A stretch of DNA of 64,000 nucleotides from JAHQVI01 sp963749875 (GCA_963749875.1 CAVVOX010000002.1:1736001-1800000); one strand, 5' to 3'. Positions 26,491-34,831 are shown, counted from the first letter of the stretch. Program-made: numbers and translations. The notes: generated by a model not told the origin, from the sequence alone.

Positions 26491-26537
26491 ACGGGTATCC
26501 ACTACGCCGCAGGCTGCGCCGTTGGCTGGATACCCGT
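26491..26537 (+). terminator. Probable terminator of the small secreted protein gene
   Basis: ACGGGTATCCA (26491-26501) pairs with TGGATACCCGT (26527-26537), a perfect 11-bp stem, followed by TTT. The loop contains a further GC-rich pairing. Confidence 0.6.
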
Positions 26538-26657
26538 TTTCACCAGGATATGGTGTGAATTTGCGCAAGACCGGAGCGATCCGGCCATCTGATTAGAACG
26601 TGTTCGCCTGAAGCGGAAGCCCTCACCCGGAATGCTGGCGCGTTCCGCCCTCTCCCG

Positions 26658-26681
26658 GCTCGCGAACCTTTACGGTGAGCG
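26658..26681. repeat. 24-bp dispersed repeat, copy 1
   Basis: Identical over 24 bases (GCTCGCGAAC...GGTGAGCG) to 33592-33615. Here GGTGAGCG continues into an imperfect hairpin whose other arm is GACAAGCGCTCACC at 26715-26728. Probably a REP-like element. Confidence 0.7.
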
Positions 26682-26788
26682 ACGCTTGTCTGGTCGCAAT
26701 CAGCAAGACATCGCGACAAGCGCTCACCTTGGGGAGAGGGCAGGAAGCGTCCATTTCACCTTAACCCGCTAACGTTTCGTCGCCGGCG

Positions 26789-27214
26789 TCAATTGATCCG
26801 CGTCCAGGTCGGCCCCTGGCAGATCAGCCCGCCGAGAACGCAGCCCTGCAGTTTCAGGTGATTCTTGTCGACCAGCGTCAGCGTGCCGTTATAGGTCTCG
26901 CCGTCCAGCGTATTGTAAAGCCGGCCCGACCAGGTGTTGTCGCCGGTCTTCTTGGCGCCTTTCATGATCGTGATTCCCTTGACCGGACGATCGCGGAGCT
27001 TCGGATTGGGGTTCTTCACATCGGTGCGCGAAGGGTCCCTCACCTTCACGATCGTCGCGCACAGCCCGCCACCGCATTTGGAAATTCTGATATGCGAGCC
27101 GTTCTCCGGATGCCGCCAGACGCCGAGCGGGCTGCCGGCGCTCGCCGCCAAACTCTGTCCTGCTCCGAAAACCAGAAATGCGGCGCCAGCGAGCGCCATC
27201 CTCACCCAATACAT
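26789..27214 (-). CDS. DUF2147 family exported protein
   Basis: 141 residues with a signal peptide (MALAGAAFLVFGAGQSLAASA) and a DUF2147 domain: GVWRHPENGSHIRISKCGGGLCATIVKV, PVKGITIMKGAKKTGDNTWSGRLYN, GETYNGTLTLVDKNHLKLQGCVLGGLICQGPTWTR. A small lipocalin-like beta protein of unknown function, probably periplasmic. The four cysteines are the pairs usual in this family. Confidence 0.88.
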   Translation of the reverse strand: MYWVRMALAGAAFLVFGAGQSLAASAGSPLGVWRHPENGSHIRISKCGGGLCATIVKVRDPSRTDVKNPNPKLRDRPVKGITIMKGAKKTGDNTWSGRLYNTLDGETYNGTLTLVDKNHLKLQGCVLGGLICQGPTWTRIN

Positions 27215-27522
27215 TGCACGTTCCTCCGTTACATCCAGCCTTTCCGCTCCGGCATCCTGCGTCGCGCCGGTTCCGAAACAGCCTTCGATAAGAGAAATCT
27301 AGCACCCGTTAACCTTTGACGTAAAGCTGGCCCGTCATGCGCAAATGCCAGCGGCCGCGTCGAGACCACGGCACGGGGCTGTGTCCCCTCGGGCACGAGT
27401 CTCGGGGAAGTTGCATGAGCATCCACGAGAAAATCACGCCGGGTCAACAGATCGGCTCGAATCGGCTAAGAATCAGCGCTTAAGGAAACGTTAATGAATG
27501 TGCCAATTCAATCAGCGACAAG
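27215..27522. other. Intergenic region upstream of the two-gene ATPase module
   Basis: 308 bases between divergent genes; it should hold promoters for both. No consensus promoter, operator or repeat stands out. Confidence 0.4.
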
Positions 27523-28581
27523 ATGATCAGCGCGCAGCCGACAAGGCCACTCCCGGCCCCCAGTCCGAACGATCTGACCGCGCTCGACGCGAAGCTGCCG
27601 GTGCTGGCTTTCCTGGCGCTGCGCGGTCACGGCTCCGGTGCGCGGGAGCCGATCGAGCGGGCGCTGCTCCCTCTCTACATGAACGCGGCCCAGCTCGACG
27701 CCGCGATGAAGGCGGCGGTCGGCGCCGGCCTTCTGACGGTCTCGAAATCCGGGCGCTGCCGGATCTCCCCGGCGGGCCGCACCGAGGCGGAGGACGCGCT
27801 TGGCAAATGGCTCGGCGGGCGCTGGCCGGATGTTGTGGCGCGCGGGCTCGTCGGCCTCGCGCTCGGCCTCGATCCGAAAGCCGAGAAGACGCGCAGCTTC
27901 CTTGCCCGCAAGGACAATCTGGAAAGCGCGGCGCTCGGCCGCCTCTACGGCGTGACCTTGCCGGGGGCGATGCCGGGGCGCGCGCAAGTGCGGTTTGCGC
28001 TCCTCCGGGCGCTGATCACCGCGCGCCTGCCCGAATGTGAACCCGCATTCACGGAGATCCCTATGCAGAACACCTCGCGTGACCAGATTGGCCGGGCCGT
28101 GCTGCTCGGCGCGGCGGGACTGAAACGCGGCACGGTGCGCGATGCCGAGACGGCGCTGCTGCACCAGGCGCTGGGGCTCGACGGCGAGGCCAAGGGTGAG
28201 CTGGCCGAAGCGCTGGTCCGGGCGAGCCTCGGGCGGAACGCGCCGCGCCTCCCCGGGCGTATCCGGATCGAGACGGCGCCGGCGAAGGAGGATCTCACCG
28301 AATTCGCTGCCACGGTGCGGGATCTTGCGAAAACGTTGCAGACGGCGCCCTTCACCGGGCGCGTCGCCATCGCCCAGGCCTATGACGCCGGCATTACGCG
28401 CGGCCTCGCCTTCGGTACGCTGGAGGAGTTCAAGGCCAAGGTGGTCGGCGCCTGCCGGGCGGGGCTCCTCGATCTGGAGCGCTACGACATTGCCGGGCCG
28501 ATGGACAGTGCGCTGAAAGAACGGTCGCGCACCGCCTTCGGGCGCGATGAGCGGCATTTCATAGTGAACGAGTGGATTTAG
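27523..28581 (+). CDS. Uncharacterised protein, first gene of ATPase module
   Basis: 352 residues, not recognised as a named family. The N-terminal part (about 20-95) looks like a winged helix: LDAKLPVLAFLALRG, LDAAMKAAVGAGLLTVSKSGRCRISPAGRTEAE. The rest is predicted mostly helical, with GRAVLLGAAGLKRGTVRDAETALLHQALGL in the middle and a C-terminal KERSRTAFGRDERHFIVNEWI. No catalytic motif or membrane segment seen. It precedes the dual-ATPase gene by 100 bases in the same direction, so they likely act together, this one perhaps as DNA- or complex-binding subunit (inference). The start is uncertain: no strong ribosome-binding site before ATG 27523. Confidence 0.75.
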   Translation: MISAQPTRPLPAPSPNDLTALDAKLPVLAFLALRGHGSGAREPIERALLPLYMNAAQLDAAMKAAVGAGLLTVSKSGRCRISPAGRTEAEDALGKWLGGRWPDVVARGLVGLALGLDPKAEKTRSFLARKDNLESAALGRLYGVTLPGAMPGRAQVRFALLRALITARLPECEPAFTEIPMQNTSRDQIGRAVLLGAAGLKRGTVRDAETALLHQALGLDGEAKGELAEALVRASLGRNAPRLPGRIRIETAPAKEDLTEFAATVRDLAKTLQTAPFTGRVAIAQAYDAGITRGLAFGTLEEFKAKVVGACRAGLLDLERYDIAGPMDSALKERSRTAFGRDERHFIVNEWI

Positions 28582-28681
28582 AGCGGCTGCGGCCGGGAAC
28601 CATGCCCCCGCGAAGCCGCGGACGGGCATCGGTTTTGCGTTTGCGAGTTCGGGACAACAATCGGAGATCAAGGAAATTTCG

Positions 28682-31600
28682 ATGGATCCGCGCCTAGAGG
28701 CCTTCAAAAGTCCGGAGTTTTTCCGCGTGTTTGGCGCGGTGGCCTCGCTTGCCGGCGCGGCTGAGGAGGAACTGCTCGACGTCTCCAATATCGGGCTGAC
28801 CGCCGATGAGGCGATCGCCGGCGTCGTTCACCATGCGCGGATGAAGAATCCGGACCCCGCCGCGCGCCTTCTGCTGATCAAGGGGCAGACCGGCACGGGC
28901 AAGACACATACGCTGCTGACCGCCATGCGCGGCCTGCATCGCTGCGGCGACGTCTTCGCGGTCGTGCTGCCGATGGTGGAGTTCGTCTCCGAGACGCAGT
29001 TCGACGCCTGGCTGACGCGCAATTTCGTCACGCGGCTCAGCGAGCCCTATCTGGTGCCGGAAGGCTCGCCCGTGCCGCTCGTCGCGCTCGGCTATGCGCT
29101 GCTAGGCCTTGCGCCGGGGCCGGTCGCCCAGCGGCTGAAAGACGCCGCGAATGAGGGCGAGGTCAGCGTCAGCGAGGTCGAGTTCAAGGGCCTCGTCAAT
29201 ACGATCCGCTCACGCCTCGCCCGCGCGACCCGCATCCCGCCCGCCGGCGAGGCGACGATCGCCGCCATTCTCGGCGTGCTGTTCGGCGAGGACACCGCCT
29301 TCGACTATCTGCGCGGCCTCGCCGTCGACACCAATCTCGGCGGCATCCGCATCGCCAACCCGGATGCGGAACAATGCGCGCGGCTCCGGCTGGAAGAGCT
29401 GGTCAAGATCATCGGCGCATTCGGCGGCGCGGTCTTTATCGCCTTCGATCAGCTCGAACAGGGCAGGCTCGAAGGCTGGGAAAGCCGGCTCACCCATGTC
29501 GTCAGCCGCGGCGCGCTGATTGCCGAGACCTTGCCGAATGTCGCGGTCGCCTTCGCCGTGCTGCCCTCGCTCTATGAGAATATCGGTCAGGGAATCGACG
29601 CCTCCATCCGCGACCGCATCGAAAAGCTCGGCTCCCAGCCGGTGCGGCTCAAACCGCTCTCGCGTCCCGAGGTCGAGGCGCTGCTCCAGAAACGGCTCGC
29701 CCTGCTCTACGAGATGTGCGGCGCACAGGGCGACTCCGAAAGCCCGCTCTACCCGTTCGAGGACTGGTTCCTCGATGAGCTTTCCGGCCAGACGTCGCGC
29801 TATGTCACCGAATATGTGCAGACCTTCCAGCGGCTCCTGGTCGAGAAGGGCGACATCCCGGCAATGGAGGATTTCCCCATGCCGGACGGCGCCGGCGTCG
29901 TGCCGATTGGCGCCGCTGCGGAAGACGCGCCTGCCGGCCAGACACAAGCGCCGGGAGAGCCGGGCAGCACCGCCCAGCCGGTCGCCCCAGCACTCGATTT
30001 CGACCTGCAATGGGACAAATATTACGCTCAGCATTCGTCCTTCTCCATCCCGCAGGACAGCGCCAAACAGGCCGACCTCATCGAATGGGCGATCAAGGCG
30101 GCGGCACCCGAGATCGACGGCATCGGCTTCATCCGCACACGGCGCGAGTGCCGCGGCCGCGCGCAGACCTATATGATCGGCTTCGATCTGGAGGCGGACG
30201 GCCAGGTGGTGGAGCGCCGCGAGGTGGCCCTGTGCAACGAGCCCAATCAGGGCACGCAGCTCGCCGACGAGATCTACGCCGCCCTCACCCATTGCAGGAG
30301 CGGTGTCCGCCCTGTCCTCGTGCGTCCGCGCGGCGCGCGTTTCCCCAAAGGCGGGCGCACGGCCGGCCCGCTGCTCGACAAGGCGAGCGAGGCCGGCGCC
30401 ATCATCGTCCGCCAGTTCGACATGACGAGCTGGGGCCGCATCCGTGCGCTGAAGGATTTCTTCGCCCAGTTCGATCATCTGGCCGGCTTCAAGGAATGGC
30501 AGCAGCGCGCCCAGCCACTCACGCAGACCGCCTCGCTGTCGGACATCCTGCAATATCCCTATCTGGCGCCGGAGAAGGAGGAGCCGGCGGAGGCCGCGCC
30601 GGTGGAGCAGCTCAAGCCGCGTCCCGCGCCCAAGGTTCCCGCCGGTCCCGCCGTCTTTCTCGGGCATGAGCCGGACGGCCAGCCCATCTATTGGGCGCCC
30701 TTCGAGAGCGACCCGAAGCTTCTCAATTTCGGCGTGCTGGTGACCGGCGATAGCGGCTCGGGCAAGACCCAGACCTTGCGCGTCGTCATCGACGGCGTCA
30801 CCGATATGAACGCGCCGGTCTGCATTTTCGACTTCAAGAACGACTATGCCGACCGCGCATTCGTCGCCGAGCAGGGCCTGCGCGTCCACGATGTCCGCCG
30901 CCACGGCATTCCGTTCAATCCGCTCTTCCCAAGCGCGGCCGATGACGGCATGGCGCAGCCGATCGAGCACATTTTCACCATCACCGGCGTCCTGAAGCGC
31001 GTTTTCGGCCTTGGCGACCGGCAGGCCGCGCTGCTGCGCGACGCGATGAAAGAGGCGTTTGAGAAATATGGGGTCGATCCGCAGCGCTGGGCGCCGGTCG
31101 ATAAGATCCGTGCCCCGAGCTTCGACGATGTCGTCGCCATTCTCGAGGAGCAGAAGGAGGCCCGCAACGCCACCGCCATCAGCCTGCTCGACCGGGTCTC
31201 GCCGCTTTTCGAGCTGCGGCTCTTCCCGTCGGCGCATGAGCTGGAAGTGCCTTTCGAGACCATGCTGGACGAGCGGCTGGTGCTGTCCCTCTTCGAGCTG
31301 CCGACCGACGAGATCAAGGCCGCGCTCGCCGAACTGATCGTCATCCGCCTGCACGGCCATCTGGTGCGCGGGGACCAGCCGCGCCAGCTGACGCGGCTTT
31401 TGGTTCTGGACGAGGCGTGGCGCGTCGCGTCGAGCAAGCATTTGGAAAATCTGGCGCGAGAGGGCCGGGCCTTCGGCGTCGGCATCGCCATCGGCACGCA
31501 ATATCCGGGCGACCTGCCGCCCGATCTCGCCGGCTCGCTGGCGACGCGCATTTTCCTGAAAAACCAGCAGCCGGACCACAAAAAGGCGGTCGTGCGCGCG

Positions 31601-31786
31601 GTGACCGGCTCGGCCAGCGGCGTGCAGGCGCAGGAACTGCACGAGTTTCTCGAGCGCCAGGAGATGTTCCAGGGGCTGATCCAGAACCAGCAATATGCGC
31701 CCTACGCGGCGTTCAAGCTGGTGCCATACTATGCGCGGGAGCGGGATGAGGATGCGCGTGGGGGGACGGGGACGCTGGGACTTTAG
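28682..31786 (+). CDS. Dual-ATPase protein: N-terminal AAA/BREX-like ATPase and C-terminal HerA/VirB4-like ATPase
   Basis: 1034 residues. N-terminal NTPase about 35-390: Walker A GQTGTGKT (68-75), Walker B AVFIAFDQLE (250-259), then IRDRIEKLGSQPVRLKPLSRPEVEALLQKRL, an arrangement seen in ATPases of BREX-type and related defence loci. A Pro/Ala-rich linker follows (about 405-436). The middle domain (440-605, ending ...VLVRPRGARFPKGGRT...) is not recognised. The C-terminal HerA/FtsK-like motor has Walker A GDSGSGKT (689-696), Walker B LLVLDEAW (906-913), and AFGVGIAIGTQYPGDLP then LATRIFLKNQQ (931-962). No membrane helix. HerA-like motors partner nucleases or act on DNA in several anti-phage systems; that role here is inference. 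It ends seven bases from the original stop of a convergent, now IS-broken gene. Confidence 0.85.
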   Translation: MDPRLEAFKSPEFFRVFGAVASLAGAAEEELLDVSNIGLTADEAIAGVVHHARMKNPDPAARLLLIKGQTGTGKTHTLLTAMRGLHRCGDVFAVVLPMVEFVSETQFDAWLTRNFVTRLSEPYLVPEGSPVPLVALGYALLGLAPGPVAQRLKDAANEGEVSVSEVEFKGLVNTIRSRLARATRIPPAGEATIAAILGVLFGEDTAFDYLRGLAVDTNLGGIRIANPDAEQCARLRLEELVKIIGAFGGAVFIAFDQLEQGRLEGWESRLTHVVSRGALIAETLPNVAVAFAVLPSLYENIGQGIDASIRDRIEKLGSQPVRLKPLSRPEVEALLQKRLALLYEMCGAQGDSESPLYPFEDWFLDELSGQTSRYVTEYVQTFQRLLVEKGDIPAMEDFPMPDGAGVVPIGAAAEDAPAGQTQAPGEPGSTAQPVAPALDFDLQWDKYYAQHSSFSIPQDSAKQADLIEWAIKAAAPEIDGIGFIRTRRECRGRAQTYMIGFDLEADGQVVERREVALCNEPNQGTQLADEIYAALTHCRSGVRPVLVRPRGARFPKGGRTAGPLLDKASEAGAIIVRQFDMTSWGRIRALKDFFAQFDHLAGFKEWQQRAQPLTQTASLSDILQYPYLAPEKEEPAEAAPVEQLKPRPAPKVPAGPAVFLGHEPDGQPIYWAPFESDPKLLNFGVLVTGDSGSGKTQTLRVVIDGVTDMNAPVCIFDFKNDYADRAFVAEQGLRVHDVRRHGIPFNPLFPSAADDGMAQPIEHIFTITGVLKRVFGLGDRQAALLRDAMKEAFEKYGVDPQRWAPVDKIRAPSFDDVVAILEEQKEARNATAISLLDRVSPLFELRLFPSAHELEVPFETMLDERLVLSLFELPTDEIKAALAELIVIRLHGHLVRGDQPRQLTRLLVLDEAWRVASSKHLENLAREGRAFGVGIAIGTQYPGDLPPDLAGSLATRIFLKNQQPDHKKAVVRAVTGSASGVQAQELHEFLERQEMFQGLIQNQQYAPYAAFKLVPYYARERDEDARGGTGTLGL

Positions 31787-31813
31787 CAGCAGCTTAGCGC
31801 CAATTCCTCAGTG

Positions 31814-32598
31814 CTAGGCTGCGTTGACAAAAGCGGGTAGCCAGATATGGGCGGCAGCGAGCGCGAGGAATCCAGCGTAAGACAGTTTCGTTTTGTCATA
31901 GCGCGTGGCGATGCGCCGGAACTGTTTCAGTTTACCAAACATGCGCTCGATCCGATTGCGATCCTTGTAGGCTTTGAAGTCGCAGGCAGGCGGATCTTTG
32001 CGATTTGTTTTCGGCGGAATGACTGGTCCAATGCCTTTCATGAGCAGGGCAGATCGAACGTCGTCGCTGTCAAACCCTTTGTCCGCCAACATGATTTTCG
32101 GTTTGTTGACCGGCAATTTCAACAGGTCGTCTACGCCGCGATAGTCCGAGGTTTCGCCGCCTGTGAGGACAAAGCCAAGAGGGCGTCCTTTACCGTCTGA
32201 CCGGGCGTGGATCTTTGTCGAAAAGCCGCCGCGGCTTCGACCAAGAGCATTTGAATGAGTTCCCCTTTTCCGCCCGCTGCCTGAGCATGAGCGCGAACGG
32301 TGGTGCTGTCCATCATGTGAGCCCAGTCGTCGGTGAGCCCCAGTTCGACAAGCGTTTCGAGGATCGCATCCCACACACCCATCTCCGCCCAGCGCCTGAA
32401 ACGGACGTAGACGGAATTCCATTTGCCATAGTCTGGCGGCAGGTATCGCCACGGTGCGCCCGTGCGCATGATCCACATCATGCCATTGAAATATCTGCGA
32501 TTATCCTGTGCTGGTCGCGCCCACCGGCCACGTTCTGATGGAAGGAGCGGGGCAATGATTTCCCACGCTGCATCGCTGACGTCACTCGGATATCCCAA
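31814..32598 (-). CDS. IS5/IS427-type DDE transposase (copy 2), two frames
   Basis: Same protein and frame structure as the transposase at 9186-9970. The A4G4 slippage run on the coding strand lies at 32262-32269. The single base change at 32625 puts a stop codon just upstream in the first frame, which supports the TTG at 32598 as the true start. The stop TAG again uses flanking bases (31814-31816). Confidence 0.9.
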
Positions 32599-32670
32599 AG
32601 ATGCCTCCCCTAAAAGACATCCTTAAATCAAAACTCAACTGATTTGGGAATCCCTTTTGTCAACGCAGCC
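31817..32670 (-). mobile_element. IS5 family (IS427-like) insertion sequence, copy 2
   Basis: 854 bp, same ends (GGCTGCGTTGACAAAAG at 31817) and TA duplication in a CTAG target. It interrupts the last codons of a minus-strand gene: removing it and one TA restores an open frame reading KEYLALRNWR and a TAA at 31794-31796. It lies in the same orientation as copy 1. Confidence 0.95.
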
Positions 32671-32904
32671 TAGGTATTCTTTTTCGTCCGAAACCATTTC
32701 TATGAGAAAGTTCACCCATTTCTCCGAATATGTGTAATCCCCATGAGCGGGATGATATATACAATATTTTTTATTGGTTTCTCCTGGTCTCTCTGCACGA
32801 TTTTGAGGGCGCGCCCTGTATTTCCGCCAAGCTTGCGTATGGTTGTGTATTGTGAACGCTTTTTTTGTCCGCATGGCTACAAGCTTAGCTACTTTACCAG
32901 CTTT
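32671..32904 (-). pseudogene. 3' part of an interrupted gene convergent to the ATPase gene
   Basis: Conserved-looking fragment: VAKLVAMRTKKAFTIHNHT, then QAWRKYRARPQNRAERPGET and NKKYCIYHPAHGDYTYSEKW, then VNFLIEMVSDEKEYL, ending at the IS copy 2 boundary. The pattern W-K-Y-x-x-RP ... YCIYH-x-x-H-DY-x-Y-x-x-W resembles a short C-terminal module I have seen in proteins of defence islands, but I cannot name it. Its 5' side ends at an IS1-like element boundary near 32905, so the N-terminal portion is lost. The original stop lies at 31794, beyond the insertion. It may once have been a third component of the neighbouring ATPase module. Confidence 0.6.
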
Positions 32905-33517
32905 GGGTAGTGTCTCAGGTGTTTCTCTTCGGCCGTCCGGTCTTAGGGGCGCGGGCCTCCACAAGCCCGACGATGAAATCAAACCCGTAAGGCTTATCCG
33001 CCAACCCGGCGGCAACCGCTGGAGTCGTCTTAATCGTCTTGTGCTTACGGATGAAGTTGTACCAGACGGTATAGAGAGCGACCATGTGGCAGTGGCATTC
33101 GAACTTTTTGCTGAAGGCATTCGTCAATCGCGTGAAGCGGCGCATATGCATGCGCATCGTAAGGTTCTGGCGCTCGGCATAGCTGGTTGAGATTTTGTTC
33201 TCATCCGGGTCGCCGATCTTGGCTGTCTTCTTGATGCCGGTGCAATCGGCTGGCGAATAACGGCCCTTGGCGGTTTCGGGAGCTGCGCCAAAAATCTTTA
33301 CGAGCTGGCCATAATCAATCTCTGCACCAAATGCCCCTTCAATGGCCTGCAAATATGCCTTGTGACCGTCAGTCGTGAGCTGGACGCGACCATTCAAACG
33401 CGACGCCAAATCGTCCATAAACAGTTTGGCATAGTCAGCATCCCGACCGCCTACGAACCAATTCGGGATCAGCTTCGTGTCGGCGCAAATCGAGGTCCAA
33501 GCCCTCGCCCGCGTGAT
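32905..33517 (-). pseudogene. IS1-family transposase remnant, 5' truncated
   Basis: The frame ending at 32915 encodes the C-terminal two thirds of an IS1-type DDE transposase: TSICADTKLIPNWFVGG, GRVQLTTDGHKAYLQAI, KISTSYAERQNLTMRMHMRR, FTRLTNAFSKK. The usual N-terminal ~90 residues (HTH and first catalytic Asp region) are missing; before about residue 47 of the open frame the sequence is unrelated. GGGTAGTGTCTCA beginning at 32905 may be the surviving terminal repeat. Inactive. Confidence 0.75.
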
Positions 33518-33858
33518 GCGCTCCCGATGCAAAATTCCGGGTCGTGTACGGCTAGCTGGGTAAATGCTGCGGATGGGGCCGGAATATCGCCGCTCGCGAA
33601 CCTTTACGGTGAGCGGCAAGCGCTCACCACGGGCAGCCGGAAGGCTGAACACAAAAATACATAGGACCAGCCGACCGGCTGCCCGCGCCGCCCCTCACCG
33701 GCGGCGAAAGATGAATACGACGCAAAGCTTCGGGGATGCCCGTCCCGCGGGGGTTTTTGATTGTCCGCGGAACAACAAAAATTGCGCCAGATCAATGCGT
33801 CTGCGGTTCTGCCACCGCAAATCATTCGCCTGCCCTACTGAAAACAAGCGAGAGGATC
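33518..33858. other. Degenerate region between IS1 remnant and macro-domain gene
   Basis: 341 bases with no credible gene. Contains the second copy of the 24-bp repeat (33592-33615), continuing as a GGTGAGCG/CGCTCACC hairpin, and a GC-rich segment near 33733-33755 resembling 28604-28634 in reverse. Probably residue of earlier insertions. Confidence 0.5.
33592..33615. repeat. 24-bp dispersed repeat, copy 2
   Basis: Identical to 26658-26681. Here the tail GGTGAGCG (33608-33615) pairs directly with CGCTCACC about five bases later, a compact 8-bp hairpin. Confidence 0.7.
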
Positions 33859-34347
33859 ATGATCACCAAAGTGCGCGGCGACATTCTCCTAAGCAAGGCG
33901 CAGGCCATCGCCCATGGCGTTGCACCGCATGACCATTTCAACCAGGGACTGGCGCTGGCGCTGCGCGAACGCTTCCCGGCCATGGCCAAGGACTTCCGCC
34001 ATTACTGCCATCTGCAAAACCCGAAAGCCGGCCACGCCTGGCTGTGGGCCGGACCGGAAAAAGTCATCGTCAATCTGATGACGCAGGACCCAGCGCCGGA
34101 CGAGAAGGCGCATCCCGGCAAGGCGACGGCGCACAATGTCAGCCACGCACTGAAAGAGCTGCGCGGTATCATAGAGAAGGAAGGTCTTACCTCGGTCGCG
34201 CTGCCGAAGCTGGCCAATGGCGTCGGCGGGCTGGATTGGGGCGAGGTCGAGCCGCTGATCAAAGAGCATCTCGGCGATCTGAGGATCCCGGTCGTCGTCT
34301 ACGACACATATGAAAAGGGGACCGCGGCCGAGGAGAAGCTGGCATGA
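33859..34347 (+). CDS. Macro domain-like (ADP-ribose-binding) protein
   Basis: 162 residues forming a single macro-like domain: VRGDILLSKAQAIAHGVAPHDHFNQGLALALRERFPAMAKDF, VIVNLMTQDP, ATAHNVSHALKELRGIIEKEGLTSVALPKLANGVGGLDWGEVEPLI. The GVGGLDW loop matches the ribose-phosphate-binding loop of macrodomains. GAGAGG precedes the ATG at 33859. The role could be removal of ADP-ribose adducts or binding of ADP-ribose signals. No ADP-ribosyl-transferase gene is next to it, so a DarTG-type pair is not evident. Confidence 0.85.
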   Translation: MITKVRGDILLSKAQAIAHGVAPHDHFNQGLALALRERFPAMAKDFRHYCHLQNPKAGHAWLWAGPEKVIVNLMTQDPAPDEKAHPGKATAHNVSHALKELRGIIEKEGLTSVALPKLANGVGGLDWGEVEPLIKEHLGDLRIPVVVYDTYEKGTAAEEKLA

Positions 34348-34435
34348 ATTGCAGCCATCCGCCCCTTTGGACGGCCTCCGAAGGGCGATGAGCTGCAACC
34401 AGCGCGGACGATCAACGGCGCATCATTACACGGGT

Positions 34436-34831
34436 CTACGGATTGTAATTGCTGACCTCGATCAAATTGCCATCTGGATCATTGAAATGGACGGACGTCA
34501 TCGGCCCGAGCGCGCCCGTCTTCGTAACCGGCCCTTCGATGATGGTTACGCCTTCCTTCTCCAGATGCGCGATTATGCGGTCTGCCGGCCAGTTCGTGAT
34601 CAGACAGATGTCGCCCGAGCCGATGCCCGCATAGTTGCGCGTTTCCTGCCCGAGCAATCGCAGATTGATCTTTTGATTGCCAAAATGCAGCGCCCTGCGC
34701 CCGCCGGCGAAAGTCGAGGACGTCATGCCAAGCACGCGCACGAAAAATTCCACCGCGCGGTCGACGTCCCGGACGGTCAGGACAATATGATCGATGTGGC
34801 TGATCATCGGCTCGTCTTTGATGGAATTCAT
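34436..34831 (-). CDS. VOC (glyoxalase/bleomycin-resistance) family protein
   Basis: 131 residues, one vicinal-oxygen-chelate module pair: HIDHIVLTVRDVDRAVEFFVRVLGM, LHFGNQKINL, ICLITNWPADRIIAHLEKEGV, and VHFNDPDGNLIEVSNY with the metal-ligand Glu. Similar to virulence-protein-like VOC members (E. coli YaeR group). The ATG at 34807 (MISHIDH) is an alternative and perhaps better start. Enzymatic substrate unknown. Confidence 0.88.
   Translation of the reverse strand: MNSIKDEPMISHIDHIVLTVRDVDRAVEFFVRVLGMTSSTFAGGRRALHFGNQKINLRLLGQETRNYAGIGSGDICLITNWPADRIIAHLEKEGVTIIEGPVTKTGALGPMTSVHFNDPDGNLIEVSNYNP

Larger units (their letters stand above)
26391..26788. other. Intergenic region with hairpins and a dispersed repeat
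   Basis: 398 bases. Contains an 11-bp stem terminator (26491-26537), a 24-base sequence repeated at 33592-33615 (26658-26681), and a long imperfect hairpin around 26674-26728. A 61-codon minus-strand open frame (26383-26568) overlaps the terminator and is not credited. Confidence 0.5.

Noticed and set aside
26383..26568. 61-codon minus-strand open frame from a TTG
   Set aside because: Overlaps a strong hairpin terminator and the end of the secreted protein gene; no ribosome-binding site or family pattern.
29210..31693. 827-codon open frame on the minus strand
   Set aside because: Antisense to the dual-ATPase gene, which has intact Walker motifs. The translation is Arg/Gly/Asp-rich and has no fold-like pattern.
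9189..32670. Composite transposon formed by the two IS copies
   Set aside because: The interval contains ordinary core genes and a tRNA, and the target duplications are each local to one IS, showing independent insertions.
24600..34400. Second attachment site (direct repeat of the tRNA-Gly 3' end)
   Set aside because: I looked for the tRNA 3' sequence downstream and did not find it within the window, so island boundaries remain unproven.
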